Assembly: GCA_903901425.1 (NCBI GenBank)
Contig: CAIURC010000107.1
Coordinates: 24,378-88,377 of the forward strand
Length of the DNA: 64,000 nucleotides
Direction: 5' to 3'
Source of the DNA: an uncultured Spartobacteria bacterium
GTDB lineage: Bacteria; Verrucomicrobiota; Verrucomicrobiia; Chthoniobacterales; Chthoniobacteraceae
Part shown: positions 1 through 8,335 of the stretch, in pieces
Numbering within the stretch: position 1 is the first letter of the stretch
Layout: each line of letters begins with the position of its first letter
Translations under genes and position numbers: made by a program
The notes under the pieces: generated by a model
Seen by the model: the letters and a program-made list of their open reading frames with translations, nothing else
Database searches by the model: none
Told to the model about the DNA's origin: nothing

Positions 1-2
1 GT

Positions 3-728
3 GCGCCAGCTCAGGCATCCGAAACTTACGAACAAGTACGCGTCATTGTGGCACCGCGAACCGACTGGCCTGCCCCGCCATTCCAAGGGAAAAACCTAAG
101 TAACGCGGCATTCAGGGCAGAACTCAGAAGGAAAGCAGCTGATGAAACGGACATATATCTGGTCAAAGCGGCGATTGAGTCCGTTTCAAAAACTCATGGT
201 ACGCTGCACCTTCACTTCCGCGCCTTGGCGTTTGATAATGACTATGACAAAATGCACTACATTCCTTCCCTTGAGCATTTCTCATTCAGCGTACCCACCC
301 TTGCTGAACCTGGCTCTTTCAACGTCGGAGACCAGTGTTTTGTAAGCGTTGACAAAAAAGGCACTGTTTTTGGAGTTAGCCTTGGGGCCGCTGCCATTAC
401 TCATTGGCGAAAACGAGCCGATGGCTACGTGGAGGTGCTAACAGCCCATAATCGCGGCATGGAGACCGGCACAGCAGTTTCTCGTGAGTATTTACCAGAC
501 CGTCTCGATCTGAATGACGGTTCAGGAGGACAACCTATCCCGCGTGATCTCTATTTCACTCCGAGTTTCGGGTTGGTTCTGCATGTCGAGATGGCAGGTC
601 CTGGCGAGATGGAACTGGAATCCCTCCCTCCTCAAAAAGGGGACGTAGAAAAGCTTTGGATTTTAGAGGAAAAGCAAGGCGGCAGGCAGGCTATTCCGCT
701 TGCACAGCGCGCTTACGATGCAGGCTAA
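3..728 (+). CDS. Hypothetical protein, 5'-truncated by the window edge
   Basis: The reading frame is open from position 3 and reaches a TAA at 726-728. The GTG at 48 could serve as a start, but the frame stays open upstream of it with plausible codons, so the gene probably begins outside the window. The visible 226 residues after that GTG are soluble-looking, with mixed charge and no membrane segment or signal peptide. I do not recognise a domain. The gene runs towards the convergent ThuA/cytochrome gene and is separated from it by about 350 bases without a supported gene. Coding is supported by frame length and composition only, and no function can be assigned. Confidence 0.55.
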   Translation, partial: APAQASETYEQVRVIVAPRTDWPAPPFQGKNLSNAAFRAELRRKAADETDIYLVKAAIESVSKTHGTLHLHFRALAFDNDYDKMHYIPSLEHFSFSVPTLAEPGSFNVGDQCFVSVDKKGTVFGVSLGAAAITHWRKRADGYVEVLTAHNRGMETGTAVSREYLPDRLDLNDGSGGQPIPRDLYFTPSFGLVLHVEMAGPGEMELESLPPQKGDVEKLWILEEKQGGRQAIPLAQRAYDAG

Positions 729-1075
729 GGATTCCCAAACCTTGCCTCCCTCGTGCAAACCCGCCCAGACGAGAAGTGCAAGCAGGCATAGGAGAGTTTG
801 AAACTCCCAGACGGAAGCCAAACCGTCGTTCTGCCAGACAATCCCGGCAATCTCCCTCCGCGGCATGGAAAGACACCGTGGAGCGCGACCCTGCTCACCG
901 AATGCCGCGCGGTCCTACTCCGCACGAAGTTCGGATTTTTCCGCCAGGTCACCTCCACATTTCTGGCTATCTTTGCCCTAGCGCGTCAGCTTCCGGCAGG
1001 ACCGCATCCCTCCCACCCGGCGATCTCGATCGAGCGCTCGGAAATACTGCCCCCCACCGCTTTTACCGGTCCGGC
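729..1075. other. Intergenic region without a supported gene
   Basis: This 347-base stretch lies between two convergent genes. Short frames cross it on both strands, the best starting at a TTG at 798, but each either overlaps the downstream gene antisense or lacks a ribosome site. I see no clear terminator hairpin, repeat or RNA gene. Confidence 0.4.
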
Positions 1076-4000
1076 TCAGCGCCTCTCGCCGGCCCACTGG
1101 AACAGGTTCCGGATCAAACGCTGGTACTCGGGAAGTTCGTGCGCACGGCCATCGTGTCCGAGCGTGATGCAGGCGATCCGGGACTTGGGATGCTCCACCA
1201 GCCACACCTGCGGGAACACCTCGCCCGTTGCCGGGCTTTTCGCCTGCGCCAGCACCGTGATCTTTGCACCCTCCGGGTCCGGCTTGAAATGGTAGAGTTC
1301 GTCCGTGACACGGAACGTCTTGGGAAGCCCCTCCATGAGCGGGTGTCCCGGCTGAACCACTTCGACCTCAAACTCGCCCAACCGATCATGCCCGCGGGCT
1401 CCGCCCCCGACAATCTGTCGGTTCCACTCCGGGAAGCTCTTCCAAGCGTACCACGTGCCGGGATGCATCAGAACCATGCCTTTTCCAGCTGCCGCAAAAT
1501 CCATCAGGGCGCGCCGTGTCTGGCTGGAAATCGGCTGGTTCGCGCTCCAACCCAGCACATCCAACCGGCTCAGCACCGCATGCACGCCATTCGCATTCTG
1601 GGTGTAGTCGACCCAGCCCCGGCCGGACAGAGTTCCCTTGTCCGCTCCACCGAACCATTTTGCGAAATCATGTGAACTGCCGCCTCCCACCAGCAGGACC
1701 CTCGGACCTGCCGCTTCAACCGAAGGCTCCGGCACGGGATCACTGAACTGCGCCACAAATCCCGGATCCTCTGTGCTTCCCGGATTCGTTGGGCCCGCAT
1801 TTTTTGCGGACTTCGGCTCAGGCGCAGCAGTCGCGGAACTGCTGGTCTCGGCCCATTCGGCGGTGATGGCTGCCAGGGTTGCCGCTGCGCTGGGATTCAC
1901 GCTCTCAAGTACGATCTTTTCCACCAAGCCACCGCGTGCGAGGGGTTTGCTGAACCAGCGGATCTGATGGTTTTGGAGGAGACCGTCGACATACTTCGAC
2001 GCTGGGACATCGATCCGGCGGTAATAGTCCGAGAACTCGACGCCATTTCGGAAAACGAACCGTTCCTTTCCGCCTCCGGTGTACTCGACCGTGACAGCCA
2101 TGAGGTCTGACGGGTCACCACTTTGGTACCCCCAGCCTGTCACGCCGCCGAGGAAATGGAGGCGGTTCGCCTTGAACCCGCCCACGCGGAGTTCGACTTT
2201 TTCGGGCAGCGTGCTCGCGTAGCTTCCGCGCGGCCCGCCCCGCAGCACAACCAGATTCTTCCCCCCGGCCACCTTGGCAGGGTCCACGACAGCAAACGGA
2301 ACCCCTTCCACCTGTTGGGTCCCGAATTTCTTAAAAGGCAACGTGTCGCCCTTGTGCTCCACCGATTGGTAGAGCCCGTTGCGGCTGTCGGCGGTGAACG
2401 CGTTGCGCAGGTCCAATAGCCGGAACCGGCTGGCATCCCCCCCGCAGAGGTAGGCCAGAAGGTCGCGCAACGATTCTGCGCCCAACCCCTCGAACCCTTC
2501 CGGCATCAACGAACGCCCGGTGTTCACCTTGGCCTTGATCGCCACAGTCTTCACCTCCTCGATCCCCGCAGGCCCCTTCAAAGTCACTGCCCCGGGATTT
2601 TCGCGAACAATGATTCCGGAATGGAACTGGCCGTCCTTGGTTTCCAAGTTCCATGTCACAAAACTCGGATCCACCTCCCGGTTTGGATCGAGGATGTGCA
2701 CCAGCAGTTCCGCCGGCCCGTGCGAACCCATGCCCGTCAACGCCGGCCCGACTTCCGCGCCGGTTTCGCCGAGCTTGTGACACACCGCGCAGGCACTTCC
2801 GAAAACCTGTTTTCCCTTGGCCTCATCGCCCGGCTTTTCGACCTCCGGCGTCAACTTTGCGATCAGGTCGTTCTTGGCTTTTGCAGCCGGCCCGAGCAAC
2901 TGGTCCAGCATTGCGTTCGCCCGCGTGGCCACCGCCTTGTCCGGATGCGCGCGCAACCGACCCACGTTCACCGGCCCAATCATCGACGCGTTCACTTGGT
3001 TCGCCTGGATCGCGTCCAGCAACGCAAGAGCCCAAGGACCGCGCTGCAGCAACACCCCAAACGCCGCGGACTGTCCTTCCACCGTCAACTTGCCATACGC
3101 TCCAGCCACCATTTTGCCCACCGGCAAAGCTCCCGTCTCACCCAGCAGCGTCACCAGTTCCGCCTGGAGTTTTTCCGCCCCGAGCGCCGCAGCCAACACC
3201 TTCTCCAGATCCTCGCTCCGGCCCAACCCAAGCAGGTTCCGAGCCGCAGCCACCCGGGCCGGACCGGCAGCGCCCGCGTCCTGCAGGGTCGCAACCAGAC
3301 GCGCCGCACCGGCCCCCACTTCGGCAGACAGCCGACCGTGCTTGTCCCATGCGGCTGCCAGAGGAAGGGCACTGGGCCCGTTCGGCCCGCCCAAAAGCGT
3401 TTTCAGGGACTGCGCCAGCGCCTCATCCAGTTCCGGCACCTCCTTCAAAGCGCGGCCCAATTCCTCAAGCACCACTGCGCCCACCCGAGCCCCCCCGCCG
3501 GGTGCCGCCGCGACTGTCCGCACCAAGGCGGCGGCGGAGGCCAGCATCTTTTTCTCGCCGATTCCCATCGCCAACTGGCCTACCAGAGGACGCAGCGCAT
3601 CGGGATTCGCCGCTCCCAGCGCCGCCCCAATGGTCGCCTCCGGCCGGCTCATCGCGGCGCCCACCGCCGCGCTTCTCTGGAAATCATCGTCCAGAAGAGG
3701 CCACGCTGCCACCAGATCCCGGGCGCCCTCTTCATCCAGACCAGCCACAGCCAAGGCCCGGAGCCCTGCCACGCGGACCTGAGGATCGCTGTCTTTTAGC
3801 AGGGCGCGCAATCCGGCCCCCACGCGCTCCTGTCCGACAGGGGCACCCGTTTTTTCCTCCACCAACAGCGCTGCATTCCGGCGGACCTCCGGAGAAGGAT
3901 CCGTGAGAGCGACCTGCATCCTTTCAGAAGTGAGCCCGCCCATCCGGTGCAACGCCCACAGTGCTGCCAATCGGGTCAGGGGCTCGGGATTTTTGAGACG

Positions 4001-6247
4001 TGCCGACACCGCGTCGGCTGCGGACGGTTTGTCTGCCAGCAACTGCACCGCCATCAGACGCACAGCCCGGTTGGGGTGTTCGAGAGCGGCAGCGAGTTCA
4101 CCATCCCCCGCCCGGCTCAGATCCGGCACTGGCACAGCACGGGCCGCCTTGTGGTTCACCCGCCAGATCCGGCCGAAATAATGGTCCCGGTCTGGACGGA
4201 CCGCCGCATTCACGTCGTTGTGGTCCGGTCCGCGGGTGTCGTTATGGATAACGGCTTGGTTGTAGAAGTCCGCGATGTACATCGCGCCGTCCGGTCCCAC
4301 ACGGACCTCGATGGGACGCCACCACATGTCCTTGGACCGGATGAACTCGGTTTCCTCGCGCCCCGGCAGCTTGTTGGCGGAATAGCTCGCACCCTCCCGC
4401 TGAAGCCGTTGATGATGGACAATGTTGATCGTGGGTTCGGTGGTGAAATAGTCGCCCGCGTATTCGGCGGGCCAGGTGCCACCGTCGTAGACCACGCAGC
4501 CTGCTGCGGCCGTGAACGAGCCTACGAAGTCAATCTGGACGTAGGCCATCTGTTCCCAGGTCATTGCCGGGAAGGATTTGGGGGACCGGATCACCTGTTT
4601 AAAACTCGTCTGAGTGCCGACCTTGCCCCGGGCCAGCGCGGCCTCAGGCAGCACCGTGTGGAGGAGCAGCACCCCGCTGGTGGGCTGGGTCCAGAAAACC
4701 CGGTTGTCTCCCGTCACTGTCAGTCCCCAGGTGTTTCCCCCCCTCGAACTGTACTGTTCAAATGCGGAGCCGTCAGGGCGGAATCGGACGACGCCGGAAC
4801 CGATCACGCCAAAGTCACGCTGTCCGTCCCCGCTGAGCACATGCTGCGAGCTACTGTACCCGTGGGTCGCGTACACCCAGCCGTCCCAGCCCATCCGGGG
4901 ATTGTTGATGACCGCGTGCGTGTCCCGCGTTCCCAAACCCGTGTAGAGTTTCTCCACCCGGTCACAGCGCCCGTCCTTGTCGGTGTCCCGCAGCCAGAGC
5001 ACATCCGGCGCCTGCGTCACAATCACGCCGTCCTTGTAAAAGACGAGCCCAGTCACCAGATCCAGCCCTTCATGGAACACCGCACGCTGGTCCATGACGC
5101 CGTCGCCATTTGTGTCCGTCAAAATGCTGATCTTGTCCCGGGCCGGCCGTTCCTGCTGGCCGGGTTTCGGATCCACGCCGCCATGGTCCTTCCACTCCTT
5201 GCCCCGGTAATCCGGCCGCATCCCGCGGCGGCCGTTGGGATACTCGGGCGTTTCCGCTACCCAGAGGCGGCCTGCAGCATCCCAGTCAAAGTTGATGGGC
5301 TTGCTCAGAAGCGGCTCGGCTGCCACGAGTTTCAGATCAAAATCCGGGTGCACCTCCAGATTGCTCTGCGTCTGTTCGGGGCGCTGCGGACCGCCCTCCG
5401 GATAGGTCAGCGCCGCGATTTCCTCGGGCCGGGCGAATCCATCCAATGCGGCATCGCGTTTCCCCGCCCACGCAATTCCGCGGAGCAGAAGCGCCCGAAA
5501 ATGGGGCTTTTCGAAGGTGCCATACAGGTGGCCCGGGATGCTCACAAAAGCCCGGTAGGGTTCGGTGCCGCCTTCGAGTTTCCGTTCGTACACCCACATC
5601 TGCGGCTGGATGTCGTAAATGTGGGCCCGGCCGCCCTCGGCCTCCTTTTTGCCGTCCCGGACCCGGGGGGTGTAGGAAGTCGCCAGAACCCGGATCTCGG
5701 GGGAAAGATCCATGTCATAATAAATCTCGTCATTGAGATGGAAGTTGGAGGCGCCCCGGGTGATGGGGTGTCCGCCTTCGAGCCACTGGTTTTCGGTGTA
5801 GTAAAGGTCCATGGGGCCTTCTTTCCACCGGGTCCTGCCGGGAACCCATGCGCCGCCGATCACGGACTTCCACCAGGGCGGATCGTTGGAGACGGAGGCG
5901 GTGTGGATCACCACGAGCCCCCCCCCTTTTTTGAGGAACGCATCCAGAGCGGTTTTCTGGGAATCGGTAGCGTTGCCACCGTCCTGGGCATACATCACCA
6001 GCACATCGGTCTGCTGCAATTGCGCGGCATCGGGCCAGTCCATGGCGCCTTCGACACGCATCCCGCGCTCCGTCAGCAAACGCTTCCAGTCGTTCAGAAA
6101 ACGCTCGTGCTCATGGGCGTTGGGGCCGTGCGTTTTGCGACCGCCCCGGAGGAAGATCCGGAGAGGTTCCGCAGCATCCACAACGGCGGACCCCAGCGGT
6201 CCAAGGAGAAACGCCAGTACGACACACAGGGGAAACGTGATTTTCAT
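1076..6247 (-). CDS. Secreted ThuA / PVC-type dehydrogenase / HEAT / c-type cytochrome / ThuA protein
   Basis: This is a 1723-residue protein starting at the ATG read at 6247, chosen because a signal peptide (MKITFPLCVVLAFLLG) follows directly. The frame extends upstream but without signal-peptide character. Visible order: a ThuA-like (glutamine-amidotransferase-like) domain at about 27-280; a PVC membrane-bound-dehydrogenase beta-propeller from about 310, with the phrase FDWDAAGRLWVAETPEYPNG; HEAT-like helical repeats at about 720-1110; a single haem c site CAVCH with Cys1153, Cys1156 and His1157; a beta-rich region; and a second ThuA domain from about 1513 to the end. Families of this type occur in Verrucomicrobiota and Planctomycetota and are thought to act on sugars or other carbon compounds in the periplasm, passing electrons to the haem. 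The substrate is unknown. A divergent AraC regulator 84 bases away may control it. The two ThuA domains at opposite ends are unusual. Confidence 0.9.
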   Translation of the reverse strand: MKITFPLCVVLAFLLGPLGSAVVDAAEPLRIFLRGGRKTHGPNAHEHERFLNDWKRLLTERGMRVEGAMDWPDAAQLQQTDVLVMYAQDGGNATDSQKTALDAFLKKGGGLVVIHTASVSNDPPWWKSVIGGAWVPGRTRWKEGPMDLYYTENQWLEGGHPITRGASNFHLNDEIYYDMDLSPEIRVLATSYTPRVRDGKKEAEGGRAHIYDIQPQMWVYERKLEGGTEPYRAFVSIPGHLYGTFEKPHFRALLLRGIAWAGKRDAALDGFARPEEIAALTYPEGGPQRPEQTQSNLEVHPDFDLKLVAAEPLLSKPINFDWDAAGRLWVAETPEYPNGRRGMRPDYRGKEWKDHGGVDPKPGQQERPARDKISILTDTNGDGVMDQRAVFHEGLDLVTGLVFYKDGVIVTQAPDVLWLRDTDKDGRCDRVEKLYTGLGTRDTHAVINNPRMGWDGWVYATHGYSSSQHVLSGDGQRDFGVIGSGVVRFRPDGSAFEQYSSRGGNTWGLTVTGDNRVFWTQPTSGVLLLHTVLPEAALARGKVGTQTSFKQVIRSPKSFPAMTWEQMAYVQIDFVGSFTAAAGCVVYDGGTWPAEYAGDYFTTEPTINIVHHQRLQREGASYSANKLPGREETEFIRSKDMWWRPIEVRVGPDGAMYIADFYNQAVIHNDTRGPDHNDVNAAVRPDRDHYFGRIWRVNHKAARAVPVPDLSRAGDGELAAALEHPNRAVRLMAVQLLADKPSAADAVSARLKNPEPLTRLAALWALHRMGGLTSERMQVALTDPSPEVRRNAALLVEEKTGAPVGQERVGAGLRALLKDSDPQVRVAGLRALAVAGLDEEGARDLVAAWPLLDDDFQRSAAVGAAMSRPEATIGAALGAANPDALRPLVGQLAMGIGEKKMLASAAALVRTVAAAPGGGARVGAVVLEELGRALKEVPELDEALAQSLKTLLGGPNGPSALPLAAAWDKHGRLSAEVGAGAARLVATLQDAGAAGPARVAAARNLLGLGRSEDLEKVLAAALGAEKLQAELVTLLGETGALPVGKMVAGAYGKLTVEGQSAAFGVLLQRGPWALALLDAIQANQVNASMIGPVNVGRLRAHPDKAVATRANAMLDQLLGPAAKAKNDLIAKLTPEVEKPGDEAKGKQVFGSACAVCHKLGETGAEVGPALTGMGSHGPAELLVHILDPNREVDPSFVTWNLETKDGQFHSGIIVRENPGAVTLKGPAGIEEVKTVAIKAKVNTGRSLMPEGFEGLGAESLRDLLAYLCGGDASRFRLLDLRNAFTADSRNGLYQSVEHKGDTLPFKKFGTQQVEGVPFAVVDPAKVAGGKNLVVLRGGPRGSYASTLPEKVELRVGGFKANRLHFLGGVTGWGYQSGDPSDLMAVTVEYTGGGKERFVFRNGVEFSDYYRRIDVPASKYVDGLLQNHQIRWFSKPLARGGLVEKIVLESVNPSAAATLAAITAEWAETSSSATAAPEPKSAKNAGPTNPGSTEDPGFVAQFSDPVPEPSVEAAGPRVLLVGGGSSHDFAKWFGGADKGTLSGRGWVDYTQNANGVHAVLSRLDVLGWSANQPISSQTRRALMDFAAAGKGMVLMHPGTWYAWKSFPEWNRQIVGGGARGHDRLGEFEVEVVQPGHPLMEGLPKTFRVTDELYHFKPDPEGAKITVLAQAKSPATGEVFPQVWLVEHPKSRIACITLGHDGRAHELPEYQRLIRNLFQWAGERR

Positions 6248-6331
6248 AGGTCCAAGGATTGCGTGGCCACCGGCGGCGAATTGACACGGCCGGGGGTTGT
6301 GAGGAGTCTGACAGCAAGAGTCAACGGCTCC

Positions 6332-7174
6332 ATGCCCAGAAAGCACCTCCCCCTATCCGAGACGCACATCATGGGCGCAGACACCCGCGAGATCCGGGTC
6401 ACCGCCCAGGACTGTCCCGCGCTTGCCCTGCACCATATCGCGCATGTGGGCGTGGCCTGTGCCGTTGCCCCCTATGAAATGGTGCGCATGGATCTTTCGG
6501 GCACCTACCTGCTCTCGTGCAGTGCCGGGGCCGGCCAGATCTTTCTGGACGGCCGCTGGCAGGCGTGCCGGGAAGGGTGGGCCTGCCTCGCACCACCGCA
6601 TGCGCTGCTGGCCTTCCACGCCGACAAAGGAGCGCCGTGGGAGTTCAGCTGGGTCCGGTACCTGCAGCCGCCTGACCAGAAACCCCTCATTTCCTCATCC
6701 TCACCGGCACTGGCCAAGTTTGATCCCGCGCCACTCCGGGCCGCGGTACAAGGACTGCACGCCGAGATTCAGAGCCAGTTGGCACCAGCCACGGTGAGTC
6801 ACTGGGTCGAGATCCTCCACACGTACGTGCTCCGGTTTGCCCGGCCCTGGCACACCGACGACCGGCTCGGGCACCTCTGGGAATTCGTCTCCACACGACT
6901 CTCGGAACCGTGGTCCCTGGAACGCCTCGCCCAACGCTGCCACCTGAGCACCGAACACCTGCGCCGGCTCTGCCGAAAGGAACTTGGCCGGAGCCCGATG
7001 CACCAGGTGATCTTCCTTAGGATGCAGCTCGCCGCACGGCTCCTGTCCACCACCACCGACAAGATCGAGACCATCGCAGGGGCCGTCGGCTACGAGAACC
7101 CATTTGTGTTCTCCACCACGTTCAAAAAATGGGTCGGCTGGCGCCCCAGCGATTACCGGGCACGGAAACCCTGA
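6332..7174 (+). CDS. AraC-family transcriptional regulator
   Basis: The protein has 280 residues. Its C-terminal half carries the two helix-turn-helix units of AraC/XylS proteins: the first around SLERLAQRCHLSTEHLRRLC and the second around IETIAGAVGYENPFVFSTTF, followed by the usual KKWVGWRPSDYR ending. The N-terminal 150 residues resemble a cupin-type sugar-sensing domain, but the ligand is unknown. The ATG at 6332 is used here; an in-frame ATG at 6371 is an alternative. The gene is divergent from the large ThuA/cytochrome gene, so that gene is a likely target. Its stop codon lies inside a hairpin shared with the convergent gpsA. Confidence 0.88.
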   Translation: MPRKHLPLSETHIMGADTREIRVTAQDCPALALHHIAHVGVACAVAPYEMVRMDLSGTYLLSCSAGAGQIFLDGRWQACREGWACLAPPHALLAFHADKGAPWEFSWVRYLQPPDQKPLISSSSPALAKFDPAPLRAAVQGLHAEIQSQLAPATVSHWVEILHTYVLRFARPWHTDDRLGHLWEFVSTRLSEPWSLERLAQRCHLSTEHLRRLCRKELGRSPMHQVIFLRMQLAARLLSTTTDKIETIAGAVGYENPFVFSTTFKKWVGWRPSDYRARKP

Positions 7175-7190
7175 AGCCGTTTGGCTTCAG
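7171..7190. terminator. Hairpin spanning the stop codons of two convergent genes
   Basis: CTGAAGCC at 7171-7178 and GGCTTCAG at 7183-7190 form a perfect 8-bp stem with a GTTT loop. The stop codons of the AraC gene (7172-7174) and of gpsA (read at 7189-7187) both lie within the stem. There is no T run, so use as a bidirectional terminator is inferred from position and symmetry. Confidence 0.5.
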
Positions 7191-8188
7191 CCCAATTCGG
7201 ACTTCGGATTCCGGTTGAGCAGCGCGGCCAGGGCCTCGCCGGCCCGGATTTCGCCATCCAACAGGGCGCGCATCTGGTCGATGATCGGCGTCTCAATCCC
7301 GTGCCGGCGCGCGCACTCGACCGCGCTGAACGTAGTCGGAACGCCCTCCGCCACCATGCTCATGGAGGCGATGATCTGCGGCAGTGTTTCGCCGCGCCCA
7401 AGCCGTTCACCCACTGCCCGGTTCCGGCTGTGCCGGCTGAAACACGTCACCATCAAATCCCCCAGCCCGCTCAGCCCGTAGAAGGTGTCCCGCTGGCCGC
7501 CCAGCGCCGCACCGAGCCGAACCAGTTCAGCGAGGGCCCGTGTCACCAGCGCCGCCTTGGAGTTATCGCCCAGCCCAAGGCCGTCGCCCACCCCGGCGGC
7601 AATCGCAAACACGTTCTTCAACGCGCCGCCCAGCTCGATCCCAGCCACGTCCAGACTCGTGTATGCCCGGAAAAAAGGGGTCGAAAACGCCTTCTGCAGA
7701 TCGCGTCCCACCGCCGCGTCCCGGCTCCCCAAAACCACCGCCGTGGGCCGTTTCAAAGCCACCTCCTCCGCATGGCTCGGCCCGGAAAGCACCGCCACAG
7801 GGTGCCCCGGGAAACTTTCCTCCAAAATCTCGCTCATCCGGAGGCCGCTCCCCCGCTCCACTCCCTTGGTGCAGGAAAGCAGCACCGCGTCCCGCCTCAC
7901 ACCGACCGTGGAAAGTCGCGCCGACACCTCGCGCATCGCCTTGGACGGCACCACGACCACCACCAGCTCGCTACCCGCCAAGTCTTCCAGTTCCGCGCTC
8001 CACCGCACATCCTCCGGGAGCCGGATTCCGGGCAAATAAGCAGCGTTCTCGCCCTCCTGCCGCATCCGTTCCAGATGCAAGGCGTCATGTCCCCAGACGG
8101 TCACCGTGCGGCCGGGCGCGGCCAGAAGCAACGCGAGAGCGGTACCCCAACTCCCTGCCCCCACAATCCCAATCCGTTCAAAACTCAT
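7187..8188 (-). CDS. gpsA: Glycerol-3-phosphate dehydrogenase [NAD(P)+]
   Basis: The protein has 333 residues, the usual length for GpsA. It makes sn-glycerol 3-phosphate from dihydroxyacetone phosphate in the cytoplasm, the first step of phospholipid synthesis. The N-terminal Rossmann motif is GIVGAGSWGTALALLLA (residues 8-24). Further family signatures are the GALKNVFAIAAGVGDGLGLG segment with the catalytic lysine, GLSGLGDLMVTCFS, and VAEGVPTT near the C terminus. The ATG at 8188 gives the Rossmann strand at the expected position. It is convergent with the AraC gene and divergent from selO. I see no specific regulatory site. Confidence 0.97.
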   Translation of the reverse strand: MSFERIGIVGAGSWGTALALLLAAPGRTVTVWGHDALHLERMRQEGENAAYLPGIRLPEDVRWSAELEDLAGSELVVVVVPSKAMREVSARLSTVGVRRDAVLLSCTKGVERGSGLRMSEILEESFPGHPVAVLSGPSHAEEVALKRPTAVVLGSRDAAVGRDLQKAFSTPFFRAYTSLDVAGIELGGALKNVFAIAAGVGDGLGLGDNSKAALVTRALAELVRLGAALGGQRDTFYGLSGLGDLMVTCFSRHSRNRAVGERLGRGETLPQIIASMSMVAEGVPTTFSAVECARRHGIETPIIDQMRALLDGEIRAGEALAALLNRNPKSELG

Positions 8189-8335
8189 GGCATCAAAACC
8201 GGCACACGCTTCAGTGGGTGGAGTCCTTTCATCCCGGAACTACCTAGCGCCCCGCCGCCCTGCCGTCCACCCCGGCATTTCCATCTTCCTTTTTCCTCCC
8301 CTCAAACCCGCTCCACCCGCATTCTGCTCCCGTCC

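Noticed and set aside
656..1675. A long plus-strand frame crossing the end of the first gene and the ThuA/cytochrome gene
   Set aside because: It overlaps the real gene antisense, is rich in Arg, Pro and Ser as shadows are, and has no ribosome site.
6281..6309. TTGACA with a following GAGTCT as a sigma-70 promoter
   Set aside because: The -10 match is poor, so it is mentioned only as part of the divergent region.
3947..6331. Plus-strand open frame in front of the AraC gene
   Set aside because: It is antisense to the ThuA/cytochrome gene and continuous with the AraC frame only by chance; the AraC protein starts at 6332.
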